The notes under the pieces were generated by a model. The model was not told where the DNA came from, searched no databases, and was given only the letters and a program-made list of their open reading frames with translations. A DNA stretch of 64,000 bases from Anaeromassilibacillus senegalensis. Its GTDB lineage: Bacteria; Bacillota; Clostridia; Oscillospirales; Acutalibacteraceae. The translations under genes and the position numbers were made by a program. Below, piece by piece: positions 25,376-35,083 of this stretch. Position 1 is the stretch's first letter. Each line of letters begins with the position of its first letter. Location: NCBI RefSeq assembly GCF_001261775.1, contig NZ_LN868537.1, positions 124,001 to 188,000 of the forward strand. Direction: 5' to 3'.

Positions 25376-28300
25376 ATGAAAAGGAGAGTATTGGCAATGC
25401 TGCTTTCCCTGTCTTTGGTAGCGACGGGGGTCGGCATATACCCGGCGGCAGCCGCGGCGGAGGAGCGCTTTGCGCCCGCCGATGCACACGAGGTGCAGGC
25501 GCCGGAAAAAGATCTGGAGGCACATTTCTGGCTGGAGAATGGGCAGCCGTTTTACAACGTAGAATTTCAGGGAAAAGAGTTGGTTGAAAAATCCGCGATG
25601 GGTTTGAATACCTCAATCGGGGATTTAAACAGCGGTTTTACGTTGACCAATACAGAGGAGAGCTCCGGGGATGAAATCTGGCAGCCCGTTGTAGGCGAAC
25701 AGGGACAAATTCGCGATTATTATCATCAGAAGTCTTTTGAACTGACCAATGATGAGGGAATCGTCCTGACACTGGAAATGCGCGCTTACGATACCGGCGT
25801 TGCGTTCCGGTATGTGCTGCCGGAGGTTCCGCAGGGCATGGAATCCTATCAGATCACGGATGAGCATACGCAATTTGTTTTCCCGGCGGAGACGATGGCA
25901 AATGCACACATCAGCGGGAATCAGACGGTTCCCAACCGCATGTCCGTCAACAGTTTCAACGCGAGTCATACATACCAGCGTCCCATGACGCTGCAATATC
26001 CGGACGGCGCTGCGCTGACCATCTGTGAGGCAAACCTGGACAACTATGGAGTGATGGTTCTACGCAAGGATGCCTCCACGCCGAGAGCACTCAAGGCAGG
26101 CTATACCTCATATAAGCCCAGCCGCCCATCCAGTGCGCCGACAAGAGGCCCCGATATTACGGTGAAGGCGGACAGCCCCACGGCGACGCCGTGGCGCACC
26201 TTTGTCATCGGCGCCAGCGAGGTCGAGCTGCCGCAGAACAGCACAATTGTGGAAAACCTGAACGAAGCGCCCGATGAAACAACCTACGGTTTTTCCGAAT
26301 GGGTAGACCCGGGCACCTGCCTGCGCGCCGCGAGCGGTATGAATACCACGGCAATTAAAAGTATTGTCGATCAGGCGGCGGACCGCGGGATCAAATATGT
26401 CCTGCTGGATACCGGCTGGTACGGACCGGAGTTCGACGTCAACTGCGACCCGCGTCTGGACCCGGCTGCTTTGGAGCCGGATAAGTACCCGAGCGACAAG
26501 ATTCTGATGGAACAGTATTTCAGCACGACCGGCGGTTACAACAATACCGGGGAAGGCGTGTTCAATACGCGCGGCAAGGGCTTCGATGTTTATAAGGATC
26601 TGGGGACCCCCGGTACCTTCCAGACAGACGTGGACATCCCGGCAATCTGTGATTACGCAAACGATAACGACGTCGGCATTATCCTGTATGTCAATGGCGT
26701 CTATCTGCCCGACTCCAGCGGCAGAAACCGTTACGGTGCGGAAGAAATCTTTACCTACTTTGAAAAATGGGGCGTTAAGGGTGTAAAGCCCGGTTTTGTC
26801 CATGTGCGTGCACAGGAATTCGAAAGCTATATGCAGGAAGTCGTAGCGGCCGCCGCGCGGCATAAGCTGATCATGACCGTTCACGATGAATATGTTCCGA
26901 CCGGTTTGCAGCGCACGTTCCCGAACCTGTTCTGTACGGAAGGCATTCTGGGTGACGAGGGCATTGGCAAGACGGACCCGCAGGTGCCGCAGGATATTGC
27001 AACACTGTTTACCCGCACGATTCAGGGGCCGACCGATCATACCTATTGCTGGCCCGGCAAGGCGACAAAGGCGTACGCGCTGGCGTCCCCGCTGATGTTC
27101 CGCACCGGTATGAACGTCCTGTACTGGTATACCAATCCGAACAGTGTGCCGGAGCAGGATAAGGACAAGATGGACTTCTGGAAGAACATGCCCACAACTT
27201 GGAATAAGAGCCTGTATCTGGAAGGCAAGATGTACGAGTATGCAACCTATGCGAGACAGAGCAAAAATAAAGACTGGTATGTCGGCAGCCTCTCTGCGAT
27301 TGAACGGACGCTGCAGGTGCCGTTGACCTTCCTGGACGAGGGCGTCTCCTATGTGGCGGACATTTATGCGGACGGTGCAGATGCGGATGCATATGCCGGC
27401 TGGAACAGCGATGCCAAGAGAAAGCAAACGCTGGAGAACAACAAGTATCTCGTTACCAGCAGGTCTATTTTGGAGCGCGATCTGAAGTACGGCTTTGGCT
27501 ACGCGGTGAAACTGACCCCGGCAACGGAAGAGGATCTGAAAACGCTGCCCGCTTACAATGTTGACCGTGAACGCATGGAGTCTGTACTCCGGCAGTTGCA
27601 GGGGTTACATGAGGGCGACTACACTTCTGATACCTGGGCAGTCCTGGCGCAGGCAATTCAGCAGGCGGAAGCGCTGTTAAATGCTCCAGAGGATGTGTCG
27701 GCAGAGCAGTATCAACAGGCGACAGCCGCTTTGCAGCGGGCAAAGGAGGGTCTTCGCTCCAAACAGGCGTTGGTCGACGCGATCAGCAGCGCCAGCGTTC
27801 TGACAGAGGCGCACTATACCAGCGAGAGCTGGAAAGTATTAAAGGATGCGCTGCATGAAGGTGAGCGTCTGCTGGAGGAACAGCAGGTATCCCAGGAAGA
27901 AATCGATCAGACGGCGGAGCAGATCAAAAAGGCCATCCAGGGGCTGGTCAAGCGGAATGGACTGGAGGTCATGTCTTCCACCTATCTGGACAACCTCGAC
28001 TGGCTGTCAAAATCGTCTGCTCACAACAATTTTATTGCAAAAAATAAGGCCTACAGCGGTTCGATCGTTCTGCGTATCAACGGAGAGGATGTTCCGTTTG
28101 CGCATGGCGTCGGAACCCACGCACAGTCGGAAATCTATTACAATATCGAAGGCATGGGCTTTGAGGTCTTTGAAGCCACCGTCGGTGTCAGCGCGGCAAA
28201 ATTGGATGAGAAGATGGGCAACGTCATCTTCCGTGTATACGGTGACGGAAGACTGCTGTACGAGACGCCGGCGGTCGGCTATGGAGCAGCGGTAACGTCT

Positions 28301-30652
28301 ATGCCAATCAGCGTCCCGGTTGCGGGTGTCAAAGAGCTGCATCTGCAGGCGGATACCAACGGCGCCAATTCAGGCGACCACTCCAACTGGGCGGATGCAA
28401 AGTTTGTACAACTGGGCGTTCCGGGATTGGCGGCCATCTCTGTGGATGGAACGGAATTGCCGGAGTTCAGATCTTCCCGGTATGAATATTTTGTGCCGCT
28501 TGCCGAGGGACAAACAGAGGTTCCGGAAGTCACGGCAGAAGTGCTGGATGGCATGCCAATTACCTTTGAAGTCTTACCGGCACAGAAGGTGCCTGGCACA
28601 ACGGAAATTCACGTCCAGACGTCCACCGAAACATTGGTATATAAAGTAAATTTCTGCAATATGGCTTTGGCGGATTATGTAAGTGATCTTGCCTATGAGT
28701 CTGCGGTGGTGCATAGCGGCAAAGTCTACAAGGATATTTCTTATGAAAACAACCCGATGGCGGTCACTGCTGCTGACGGCGAAAGTGAAATGCGCTTTGA
28801 AAAAGGTCTCGGCACCCATGCTCCGGCAAATGAAACAGGCTATATTGTCTACAATTTGGAAGGAAAAGGCTACGACCGTTTCCAGAGCTGGGTTGGTATC
28901 AGCTATCATAAAAACGATTCTCGTTCTACCGTACGCTTCCGCGTCTTTGCGGATAACGAGCCGACCGCACGCTTTGACAGCGGCGTGATGCAGTATCGCA
29001 CACCGGCCAAGTTTATCGATCTGGACATCCGCGGCGTTAAAAAGCTGCGCCTGGAGATCGACCGGGTGGATTCCAATGCAGCAGACCACGCGAACTGGGC
29101 AGACGCAAAGTTCCTTACATATGAGGAAATTAAAGCGGATCCGCAGCTGCTGAATGTACAGTGGAACCCGAATCAGGCAGATGTGGAAATTGCTGGTGAG
29201 GCAGATGTGCTGATCGACGGCAACGGCATCTTCGGCGCAAAGGTGGTGCCGGGCACAAAGCTGACCCTGACCTTCACCCCGGCAGACGGCCCGTTTGCAA
29301 GCGCGCAACTCAACGGCGAAGACATCCCGTTTGAGGCGGACGGCTGCACCTACACCTTTACCATGCCGAACGATAAGGCGTCCCTGCGCTTTGTGTTCAC
29401 CAGCGTAAGCAAGGGGATTCTGGAAACCCTGCTGGAGAAGGCAAACGAAGTGACCGACGAGCAGCTTGCCGGTCTGGTTGAGTCCGTAAGCAAACGCTTC
29501 ATCGCGGCGCGCAACAATGCAAAGGCCGTCTATGAAGACGACGGTGCCACCCAGGAAGAAGTAAACGAAGCTTGGAAGGAACTGCTCGACGCGATGCATT
29601 ACCTCTCCTTTGAGGAGGGCACCAAGGACGAGCTGGAATACTGGCTCGACTATGCCGCCATGCTCGACTTGGACAACTTCACCCCGAAGAGCCTGGAAGG
29701 CTACGCGGAAGCACTCGCCTATGCGGAAGAAATCTACAACGACGAGGGCGAGACGCTGAAGGCGGAAGTTGAAAAGGCGGCAAAGAATCTGCAAGAAGCG
29801 ATCCTGCGCTTGGAGTTCAAGGCAAACACGGAAGTGCTGGGAGCCTTTGTACAGCAGGCACAGGAGATTGAAATTGACAAGTACCTGGACGGCCCGGAAA
29901 AAGACAAGTTCAACGAGCTGTTCCCGCAGGCGGAAGCCCTTCTGGAGGACGCGAATGCGACCCAGAAGCAGGTAGATGAAATAGCGGACGCCCTGTACAA
30001 AGCGATGATGAACCTGCGCATGATCCCGGACAAGAAAGTGCTGAAGGACCTGATCGACGAGTCTGAAGCGCTCAACCCGGACGATTACACCGAGGCGAGT
30101 TACGCAATCCTGCGTGCGGCATTAAACAACGCGCAGGGCGTCTACGAAGACGAGAACGCCACCCCGGAGGAAATCACGGCGGTCTGCGCGACGGTAGAGA
30201 AGGCCCGCGCGGGTCTGGTTCTGGCGGACAAACCGGAAGAGCCTGCGAAACCCGACAACAAGCCGAGCTATAAGCCGTCCAACAGCGGCGGCAAGAAGCC
30301 GGTTGGCAATACCTCCGGTACAGGAACGGCAGTTGCTGTGCCCAACCCGTTAATCAACGCGGTACAGAACGTGATGGGCCAGAAGTCCGTCCGTTCCGAT
30401 ACCACAGCGAACTTCACCCTGAAGAGAGGCAGCGCCTACTGCTTCAAGATGACGGTTGTCAACGGCAGCAGCGCGGCCCCGAATTTCACCGTGGGCAACG
30501 GCAATGTGCTGAAGACCCAGTTTGTGGCGAAGGTCGGCAACGACTACTATTACAGAGTCTGGGCGGTCGGCACTCCGGGCCAGAGCACCGGCGTGTATAC
30601 CACGATGGCGGGCGAGAAGGTCCAGCAGCACTGTGTGGTAACGGTTGGCTGA
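25376..30652 (+). CDS. Secreted multidomain glycoside hydrolase family 97 protein
   Basis: This 1758-residue protein has a signal peptide (1-26). Its GH97 parts are: N-terminal beta domain (about 35-285, LENGQPFYNVEFQGK), catalytic barrel (about 286-560, KYVLLDTGWYGPEF, WGVKGVKPGFVH, HDEYVPTGLQRTFPN, TEGILGDE) and C-terminal domain (to about 715). Two FIVAR modules (727-861), two NPCBM/CBM51-like domains (about 866-1017 and 1098-1248) around a cadherin-like segment, a beta module and about four more FIVAR modules (1345-1620) follow. A Pro/Lys linker and an 85-residue domain close it. GH97 enzymes cleave alpha-glucosides or alpha-galactosides. The segment KPGF lacks the Asp of retaining members, so Glu505, Glu522 or Glu528 may serve. 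There is no LPXTG motif. Ribosome site AGGAGG precedes ATG. Confidence 0.9.
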   Translation: MKRRVLAMLLSLSLVATGVGIYPAAAAAEERFAPADAHEVQAPEKDLEAHFWLENGQPFYNVEFQGKELVEKSAMGLNTSIGDLNSGFTLTNTEESSGDEIWQPVVGEQGQIRDYYHQKSFELTNDEGIVLTLEMRAYDTGVAFRYVLPEVPQGMESYQITDEHTQFVFPAETMANAHISGNQTVPNRMSVNSFNASHTYQRPMTLQYPDGAALTICEANLDNYGVMVLRKDASTPRALKAGYTSYKPSRPSSAPTRGPDITVKADSPTATPWRTFVIGASEVELPQNSTIVENLNEAPDETTYGFSEWVDPGTCLRAASGMNTTAIKSIVDQAADRGIKYVLLDTGWYGPEFDVNCDPRLDPAALEPDKYPSDKILMEQYFSTTGGYNNTGEGVFNTRGKGFDVYKDLGTPGTFQTDVDIPAICDYANDNDVGIILYVNGVYLPDSSGRNRYGAEEIFTYFEKWGVKGVKPGFVHVRAQEFESYMQEVVAAAARHKLIMTVHDEYVPTGLQRTFPNLFCTEGILGDEGIGKTDPQVPQDIATLFTRTIQGPTDHTYCWPGKATKAYALASPLMFRTGMNVLYWYTNPNSVPEQDKDKMDFWKNMPTTWNKSLYLEGKMYEYATYARQSKNKDWYVGSLSAIERTLQVPLTFLDEGVSYVADIYADGADADAYAGWNSDAKRKQTLENNKYLVTSRSILERDLKYGFGYAVKLTPATEEDLKTLPAYNVDRERMESVLRQLQGLHEGDYTSDTWAVLAQAIQQAEALLNAPEDVSAEQYQQATAALQRAKEGLRSKQALVDAISSASVLTEAHYTSESWKVLKDALHEGERLLEEQQVSQEEIDQTAEQIKKAIQGLVKRNGLEVMSSTYLDNLDWLSKSSAHNNFIAKNKAYSGSIVLRINGEDVPFAHGVGTHAQSEIYYNIEGMGFEVFEATVGVSAAKLDEKMGNVIFRVYGDGRLLYETPAVGYGAAVTSMPISVPVAGVKELHLQADTNGANSGDHSNWADAKFVQLGVPGLAAISVDGTELPEFRSSRYEYFVPLAEGQTEVPEVTAEVLDGMPITFEVLPAQKVPGTTEIHVQTSTETLVYKVNFCNMALADYVSDLAYESAVVHSGKVYKDISYENNPMAVTAADGESEMRFEKGLGTHAPANETGYIVYNLEGKGYDRFQSWVGISYHKNDSRSTVRFRVFADNEPTARFDSGVMQYRTPAKFIDLDIRGVKKLRLEIDRVDSNAADHANWADAKFLTYEEIKADPQLLNVQWNPNQADVEIAGEADVLIDGNGIFGAKVVPGTKLTLTFTPADGPFASAQLNGEDIPFEADGCTYTFTMPNDKASLRFVFTSVSKGILETLLEKANEVTDEQLAGLVESVSKRFIAARNNAKAVYEDDGATQEEVNEAWKELLDAMHYLSFEEGTKDELEYWLDYAAMLDLDNFTPKSLEGYAEALAYAEEIYNDEGETLKAEVEKAAKNLQEAILRLEFKANTEVLGAFVQQAQEIEIDKYLDGPEKDKFNELFPQAEALLEDANATQKQVDEIADALYKAMMNLRMIPDKKVLKDLIDESEALNPDDYTEASYAILRAALNNAQGVYEDENATPEEITAVCATVEKARAGLVLADKPEEPAKPDNKPSYKPSNSGGKKPVGNTSGTGTAVAVPNPLINAVQNVMGQKSVRSDTTANFTLKRGSAYCFKMTVVNGSSAAPNFTVGNGNVLKTQFVAKVGNDYYYRVWAVGTPGQSTGVYTTMAGEKVQQHCVVTVG

Positions 30653-30672
30653 AATACGAGCTGGCAAATAAA

Positions 30673-30709
30673 GCAAAAGGGTCTCGGGATATACCCGAGA
30701 CCCTTTTGC
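30673..30709. terminator. Strong bidirectional terminator
   Basis: GCAAAAGGGTCTCGGG (30673-30688) and its complement (30694-30709) form a 16-bp stem with a five-base loop between two convergent genes. Confidence 0.9.
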
Positions 30710-30732
30710 TTTATATTCCGTGCGGTGTGTGT

Positions 30733-31215
30733 TTAGAATGCTTCTCTGCGACGCTGTTTGCGAAGTTCCCTGCGGCGTTCTCCAGCCTCCCATTCGGCAC
30801 GTTCCTGGAAAGTTTCACAGATTAATCCGGGCACCTGAACCGGTTTACCATCGTCATCCAAAGCCACTTCTACCAGATAGGCAGTGTTGACCAGCTTACG
30901 TTCTCCGGATAAATCCTCAACGAAGCTGTCGACCCGCACCTCCATAGAGGTCTTGCCCACATAAGTCATTTTGCCGTGGAGAACGACAATACTATTTTCA
31001 TAAACAGCTTCTTTAAACTGCAGGTTATCAATTGCGGCGGTGGTCACATTGTGATTTGCATGTCTGGTAGCGACAATTCCACCCACGACGTCGATCCAAG
31101 CGGCTAATTGTCCGCCAAATACACGTCCGGCGCCGTTTAAATGGTTTGGCATAATGGTCTGAAATTGTTCTACCTCGGAATCAGCCACGCGTTTAGCGGC
31201 GACTTGTGTGTGCAT
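30733..31215 (-). CDS. Acyl-CoA thioesterase, hotdog fold
   Basis: This 160-residue reverse-strand protein has the hotdog core: MPNHLNGAGRVFGGQLAAWI (active-site helix and Asp), VTTAAIDNLQFKEAV, and VHGKMTYVGKTSMEV-like strands. The family hydrolyses acyl-CoA thioesters in the cytoplasm, usually as a trimer of dimers. The last 25 residues are a basic Arg-rich tail. It lies alone between a terminator and a divergent promoter region. The natural acyl substrate cannot be told. Confidence 0.87.
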   Translation of the reverse strand: MHTQVAAKRVADSEVEQFQTIMPNHLNGAGRVFGGQLAAWIDVVGGIVATRHANHNVTTAAIDNLQFKEAVYENSIVVLHGKMTYVGKTSMEVRVDSFVEDLSGERKLVNTAYLVEVALDDDGKPVQVPGLICETFQERAEWEAGERRRELRKQRRREAF

Positions 31216-31276
31216 GTATCATCAGATCCTTCATAAAAAGTTTAAATATATAAACATTTAACCTTAGTTTGGATTT

Positions 31277-31306
31277 ATTATAGCTTAAAATGCGCCTTTC
31301 TGTAAA
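31277..31306 (-). promoter_or_regulatory. Promoter of the thioesterase gene
   Basis: Reverse strand: TTTACA (31301-31306), 18-base spacer, TATAAT (31277-31282). Confidence 0.6.
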
Positions 31307-31378
31307 GATACCTTGTGAAAACTGATGGAACGGTAAAAAAGCATTACAGAACGATCGGAAGAGGTAACAGGATTGTAA

Positions 31379-31407
31379 TTGCTTCCGTCAAAAATTGTGT
31401 TTATAAT
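31379..31407 (+). promoter_or_regulatory. Promoter of ispDF
   Basis: TTGCTT (31379-31384), 17-base spacer, TATAAT (31402-31407), 34 bases before the ATG. Confidence 0.6.
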
Positions 31408-31440
31408 AATTTCTATGCTATTTAAGAGGGAGGCGGCAAA

Positions 31441-32619
31441 ATGCAGAATACGCCAAAGTGCTGTGTGATCCTAGTAGCCGCAGGAAGCTCCAGCCGAATG
31501 GGGAGCGCTTGTTCCAAGCAGTTTCTGCCGTTGTGCGGCAGGCCTGCAATTTCCTATACGTTGCAGGCATTTGAGCAGGCGGAGACGGTTTCCGATCTGG
31601 TGATCGTCTGCCGCAAAGAAGATATTGGCGAAATGGAACGGATTGCAGAGCAGTATGGAATTAAAAAACGGAGGGCAATGATTCCGGGAGGCGCAACCCG
31701 ACAGCAATCGGTGGCTGCCGGGCTGGCACAAGTGCCTGTTGAAGCCGCATATATTGCCGTCCACGACGGCGCGCGCCCGTTAATTTTGCCGGAGGAAATA
31801 GACGCCACGGTGCGGGATGCTTATATACATGGAGCCAGCGCGCTTTGCGCACCGGTGAAAGATACCATCAAGCGCCAGGATACCACGGGCTTTGTCCAGG
31901 AAACCCCTCCCAGAGAGTTGCTGCGGGCCGTGCAGACGCCGCAGGTTTTTCGTGTGGAGCTTTATCGGCAGGCGATGGAACGGGCAGAAAAAGAAGGTGC
32001 GGACTATACGGACGACTGCCAGCTTGTGGAACATATGGGTGTAAAGGTACATCTTCTGACGGGCGGATATACCAATTTGAAACTGACAACGCAGGAAGAT
32101 ATTGCAGCGGCAGAATCCATATTACAAAAGAGAGGTGGAAACTGTATGCGGATTGGCCATGGATATGATGTGCACCGTTTTGCAGAAGACCGTAAATTGA
32201 TTCTTGGCGGCGTTGAAGTGCCGTATCAAAAGGGCCTTTTGGGGCATTCCGATGCGGATGTTTTGGCGCATGCAATTATGGACGCCCTGCTTGGCGCGGC
32301 GGCGCTGGGCGACATAGGCAAATGGTTTCCGGATACGGATCCGGCGTATCAGGGTGCTGACAGCCTGGCTTTGATGAAACAGGTCTGCGCGCTTTTGACG
32401 GAGCGTGGTTTTTCCATCTGCAACATCGATGCAACAGTTTTGGCGCAGGAACCCAAGCTAAAGCCGTATATTTCCGACATGTGCTGTAAGATTGCCGCAG
32501 CCTGCGGGCTGGCGCCAGAGCGTGTCAGTGTGAAAGCGACCACCGAGGAGGGGCTCGGCTTTACGGGAGAAAAAAAGGGAATCGCCGCGCACGCGGTTTG
32601 TCTGGTGCAGGAAAGCTGA
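31441..32619 (+). CDS. ispDF: Bifunctional IspD/IspF of the MEP isoprenoid pathway
   Basis: 392 residues carry two enzymes. IspD (about 1-225; CTP site [11 protein letters not shown] with CSKQ, and [10 protein letters not shown]) makes CDP-methylerythritol from MEP and CTP. IspF (from residue 236; [32 protein letters not shown]) makes the cyclic diphosphate; the first block's Asp and His and HSDAD hold zinc. IspE is not nearby. An internal GAGAGGTGG lies before the IspF Met at 32146, so IspF might also be made alone, a trace of separate genes. Ribosome site GAGGGAGG precedes ATG 31441. Confidence 0.95.
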   Translation: MQNTPKCCVILVAAGSSSRMGSACSKQFLPLCGRPAISYTLQAFEQAETVSDLVIVCRKEDIGEMERIAEQYGIKKRRAMIPGGATRQQSVAAGLAQVPVEAAYIAVHDGARPLILPEEIDATVRDAYIHGASALCAPVKDTIKRQDTTGFVQETPPRELLRAVQTPQVFRVELYRQAMERAEKEGADYTDDCQLVEHMGVKVHLLTGGYTNLKLTTQEDIAAAESILQKRGGNCMRIGHGYDVHRFAEDRKLILGGVEVPYQKGLLGHSDADVLAHAIMDALLGAAALGDIGKWFPDTDPAYQGADSLALMKQVCALLTERGFSICNIDATVLAQEPKLKPYISDMCCKIAAACGLAPERVSVKATTEEGLGFTGEKKGIAAHAVCLVQES

Positions 32620-32702
32620 AAGGACGATCGTTCTTTCCCGGGAAATAGTCAAAGGGCTTGTTTTCGGCATACTCTGTTATAAAAAACAGAGAGGTGATAC
32701 TT

Positions 32703-32933
32703 GTGGGCAAGCCTATGATTTTGGTAAGCTCGATCACGTATGCGATGAAGGGCCGGGATATTCTTTTCCAGCACGGAATCAAATCGTATGTGGAGAGAAT
32801 GCCGCACAATACGGGAAGTGTTGGATGCGGTTACAGCATATATGTTCCCAACCGTACAGACGAAGCAGAGCAGATTTTAATCCAGTCGGGCATTCATGTG
32901 AACGGCAGAGTGGAAAGAGAGGGCGCGATATGA
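32703..32933 (+). CDS. DUF3343 domain protein
   Basis: I choose GTG 32703 because AGAGGTGAT stands five bases upstream; the 32658 start has no ribosome site. The 76-residue product has the family pattern (ILVSSITYAMKGRDIL, HGIKSYVERMPHNTG, GCGYSIYVP). DUF3343 proteins often accompany cysteine desulfurase-like genes in Clostridia, and here the next gene overlaps (ATGA at 32930-32933). A role in sulfur or selenium transfer is inferred from context only. Confidence 0.8.
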   Translation: MGKPMILVSSITYAMKGRDILFQHGIKSYVERMPHNTGSVGCGYSIYVPNRTDEAEQILIQSGIHVNGRVEREGAI

Positions 32934-34072
32934 TCTATCTCGACAATGCCGCGACCACTTATCCAAAACCGCCGCAGGTACTGCAGGCGGTCAATTATTC
33001 GTTAAAATATTATGGGGCGAATCCCGGCAGAGCGGGCCACGCAATGTCCATGGCGGCAGCGGAGGAGATTTACCGCTGCCGTACCGCCGTTGCGGACTTT
33101 TTCCAGGCGCCGGGTCCGGAATGTGTTGCGTTTACATTAAATTGTACGCATGCGATGAATATTGTGTTAAAGGGACTATTAAAGCCGGGCGATCACGTAG
33201 TGACGTCCTGCCTGGAGCATAACGCGGTGATGCGGCCGCTGCAGGCGTTACAGAAAAAAGGGATTACGTATACCATGGCGCAGGTGGTTCCGGGGGATAA
33301 CGACGCGACGGTCGACGCCTTCCGCAAAGCATTGCGCGCAGATACCAAACTGATTGTCTGCACGCATGTTTCCAATGTGTGGGGAATCCGTTTGCCAATT
33401 GAACGATTGGCCGCGCTGGGCCATGAGTACGGTGTTCCGATTGCTGTTGACTGTGCACAGAGTGCAGGTGTTCTGCCGGTCAACATGCAGGATAACCGCT
33501 TTGACTATTTGTGTGTAGCAGCGCACAAAGGTCTGTATGCGCCCATGGGGATGGGAATTTTGATTACGCCCAACGGTTCCGGGTTGGATACCCTGATGGA
33601 GGGTGGTACCGGAACCTCGTCAATTTCTTTGGACCAGCCGGATACGATGCCGGACCGGATGGAAAGCGGGACGGTCAACGTGCCGGGAATCGCTGGACTG
33701 CGCGCCGGTGTGGAATTTGTAAAAAGCAAGACGCCGGAGCGAATTTATGCCCATGAGATGGCTCTGGTGCAGATGCTGCATCAGGATTTATCGCGCATGA
33801 AGGGCGTCCGGCTCTATACGCCGGAGCCGGTGGAACCCTGCTTTGCGCCAGTGCTCTCCTTCAATCTGGAGGGGCAGGACAGTGAAATTGTAGCCAAAAA
33901 ATTGGGAGATATGGGAATTGCAGTTCGTGCGGGACTGCATTGCGCGCCCAAAGCGCATGAATTCATGGGAACTTTGGAGCAGGGCGCGGTGCGTGTTTGC
34001 CCATCTGCTTTCAGCACTCCAAACGAAGTGCGGGCATTTTCAAATGCAATTATGAAAATAAATAGAAAATAA
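32930..34072 (+). CDS. Cysteine desulfurase family protein (class V aminotransferase fold)
   Basis: Starts at ATG 32930 (MIYLDNAATTYPKPP); the frame extended from 32825 is an overlap artefact. 380 residues. The PLP-binding region holds CVAAHKGLYAPMGMG with the Schiff-base Lys; LDNAATT and SNVWG are family blocks; RAGLHCAPKAH near 330 carries the Cys that forms the persulfide. It removes sulfur from cysteine for Fe-S, thio-RNA or selenium metabolism. Coupled with the DUF3343 gene, it matches the TIGR01977-type group. Confidence 0.9.
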   Translation: MIYLDNAATTYPKPPQVLQAVNYSLKYYGANPGRAGHAMSMAAAEEIYRCRTAVADFFQAPGPECVAFTLNCTHAMNIVLKGLLKPGDHVVTSCLEHNAVMRPLQALQKKGITYTMAQVVPGDNDATVDAFRKALRADTKLIVCTHVSNVWGIRLPIERLAALGHEYGVPIAVDCAQSAGVLPVNMQDNRFDYLCVAAHKGLYAPMGMGILITPNGSGLDTLMEGGTGTSSISLDQPDTMPDRMESGTVNVPGIAGLRAGVEFVKSKTPERIYAHEMALVQMLHQDLSRMKGVRLYTPEPVEPCFAPVLSFNLEGQDSEIVAKKLGDMGIAVRAGLHCAPKAHEFMGTLEQGAVRVCPSAFSTPNEVRAFSNAIMKINRK

Positions 34073-34083
34073 GGGAAAAGCAT

Positions 34084-34111
34084 TTGCATATTTCATAAGA
34101 TGTGATAAAAT
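34084..34111 (+). promoter_or_regulatory. Promoter of cdaA-cdaR
   Basis: TTGCAT (34084-34089), 16-base spacer, TAAAAT (34106-34111), about 90 bases before the start. Confidence 0.5.
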
Positions 34112-34198
34112 TATGTTGGATATTTTTAGTCTGGGAAGGCTATTCAATAAAGCACAAGGCGTGGATAAGACGAAGATGTAAAAATATGGAGATAGTGG

Positions 34199-35083
34199 GT
34201 GCTTATGGATATGGGTTTTGTTTCAGGACTGTGGGATACATTCCTGGCGTTGGCCAACACCTTTCGGTTGGCGGATGCACTGGATGTATTGCTGGTCTCA
34301 TTTATTATTTATAACGGAATTAAACTGATCCGTGAAACGCGCGCGGAACAGCTTGTCAAGGGTATCATCATTTTGATGCTGGTTTATGCGGCTTCGGTCG
34401 TTCTGCAATTGAATATGATGAAAACGCTGCTGGACTATTTCTTCAATTTTACCATCATCGCTCTTCTGGTCATCTTTCAGCCGGAGGTCCGGCGCGCGCT
34501 GGAACAGATTGGCCGAAGCAAGATTGGCAGCCAGAACTGGTTCCAGTTCTCTTCCGAAGAGGTTGAAAAATTGCAGCAGCAGAAACGCAAATGCCTGAAC
34601 GCGGTAGTGGACGCTGCCGCAAATTTTCAAAAGACCAAAACCGGCGCATTGATCGTCTTTGAAATGCAGACGAAGCTGGGCGATATCATTGATACAGGTA
34701 CGATTGTAAACGCGGAACCGACCGTTCCCATGATTGGGAATATCTTTTTTAATAAAGCGCCCCTGCACGACGGTGCGATGGTCATCCGGGATGGCGTAAT
34801 TTATGCGGCGGGATGCATTCTTCCGCTGACAAAAAGCGATAACGTCAGTATCGAGCTGGGAACCCGTCACCGTGCTGCAATCGGCATGAGCGAAAACTCC
34901 GACGCTGTGATTGTGGTTGTTTCTGAAGAAACAGGCCAGATTTCGATTGCAGTCAATGGTGTGTTGACGCGAAACTACACGCGGGAAACCTTGAAAAGCG
35001 CATTGGAGGCGTTGATTCTGCCGGATAACGCAGGTGAAAAGAAACAGAGTCGAATCCCTTCGATTAGGAGGGCGAAAAAATAA
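34199..35083 (+). CDS. cdaA: Diadenylate cyclase CdaA
   Basis: 294 residues: three N-terminal membrane helices (about 10-100) and a DAC domain (about 110-275). Catalytic motifs are LHDGAMVIRDG (DGA near 191) and GTRHRAAIGMSE (RHR near 223). It condenses two ATP to c-di-AMP, which controls potassium and osmolyte uptake and cell-wall balance. The GTG start has GGAG 11 bases upstream; ATG 34205 or 34211 are alternatives. The stop overlaps the cdaR start (TAATG). Confidence 0.95.
   Translation: MLMDMGFVSGLWDTFLALANTFRLADALDVLLVSFIIYNGIKLIRETRAEQLVKGIIILMLVYAASVVLQLNMMKTLLDYFFNFTIIALLVIFQPEVRRALEQIGRSKIGSQNWFQFSSEEVEKLQQQKRKCLNAVVDAAANFQKTKTGALIVFEMQTKLGDIIDTGTIVNAEPTVPMIGNIFFNKAPLHDGAMVIRDGVIYAAGCILPLTKSDNVSIELGTRHRAAIGMSENSDAVIVVVSEETGQISIAVNGVLTRNYTRETLKSALEALILPDNAGEKKQSRIPSIRRAKK

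Noticed and set aside
26108..27427. 439-codon reverse-strand frame opposite the GH97 gene
   Set aside because: Shadow of a well supported forward gene, no recognisable protein.
30240..30652. Cell-wall sorting signal at the GH97 C-terminus
   Set aside because: There is no LPXTG motif, final hydrophobic helix or SLH domain; the end is a soluble beta-type domain.
34113..34181. 22-codon ORF between the cdaA promoter and cdaA
   Set aside because: No ribosome site before its ATG and no sign of conservation that I can see.
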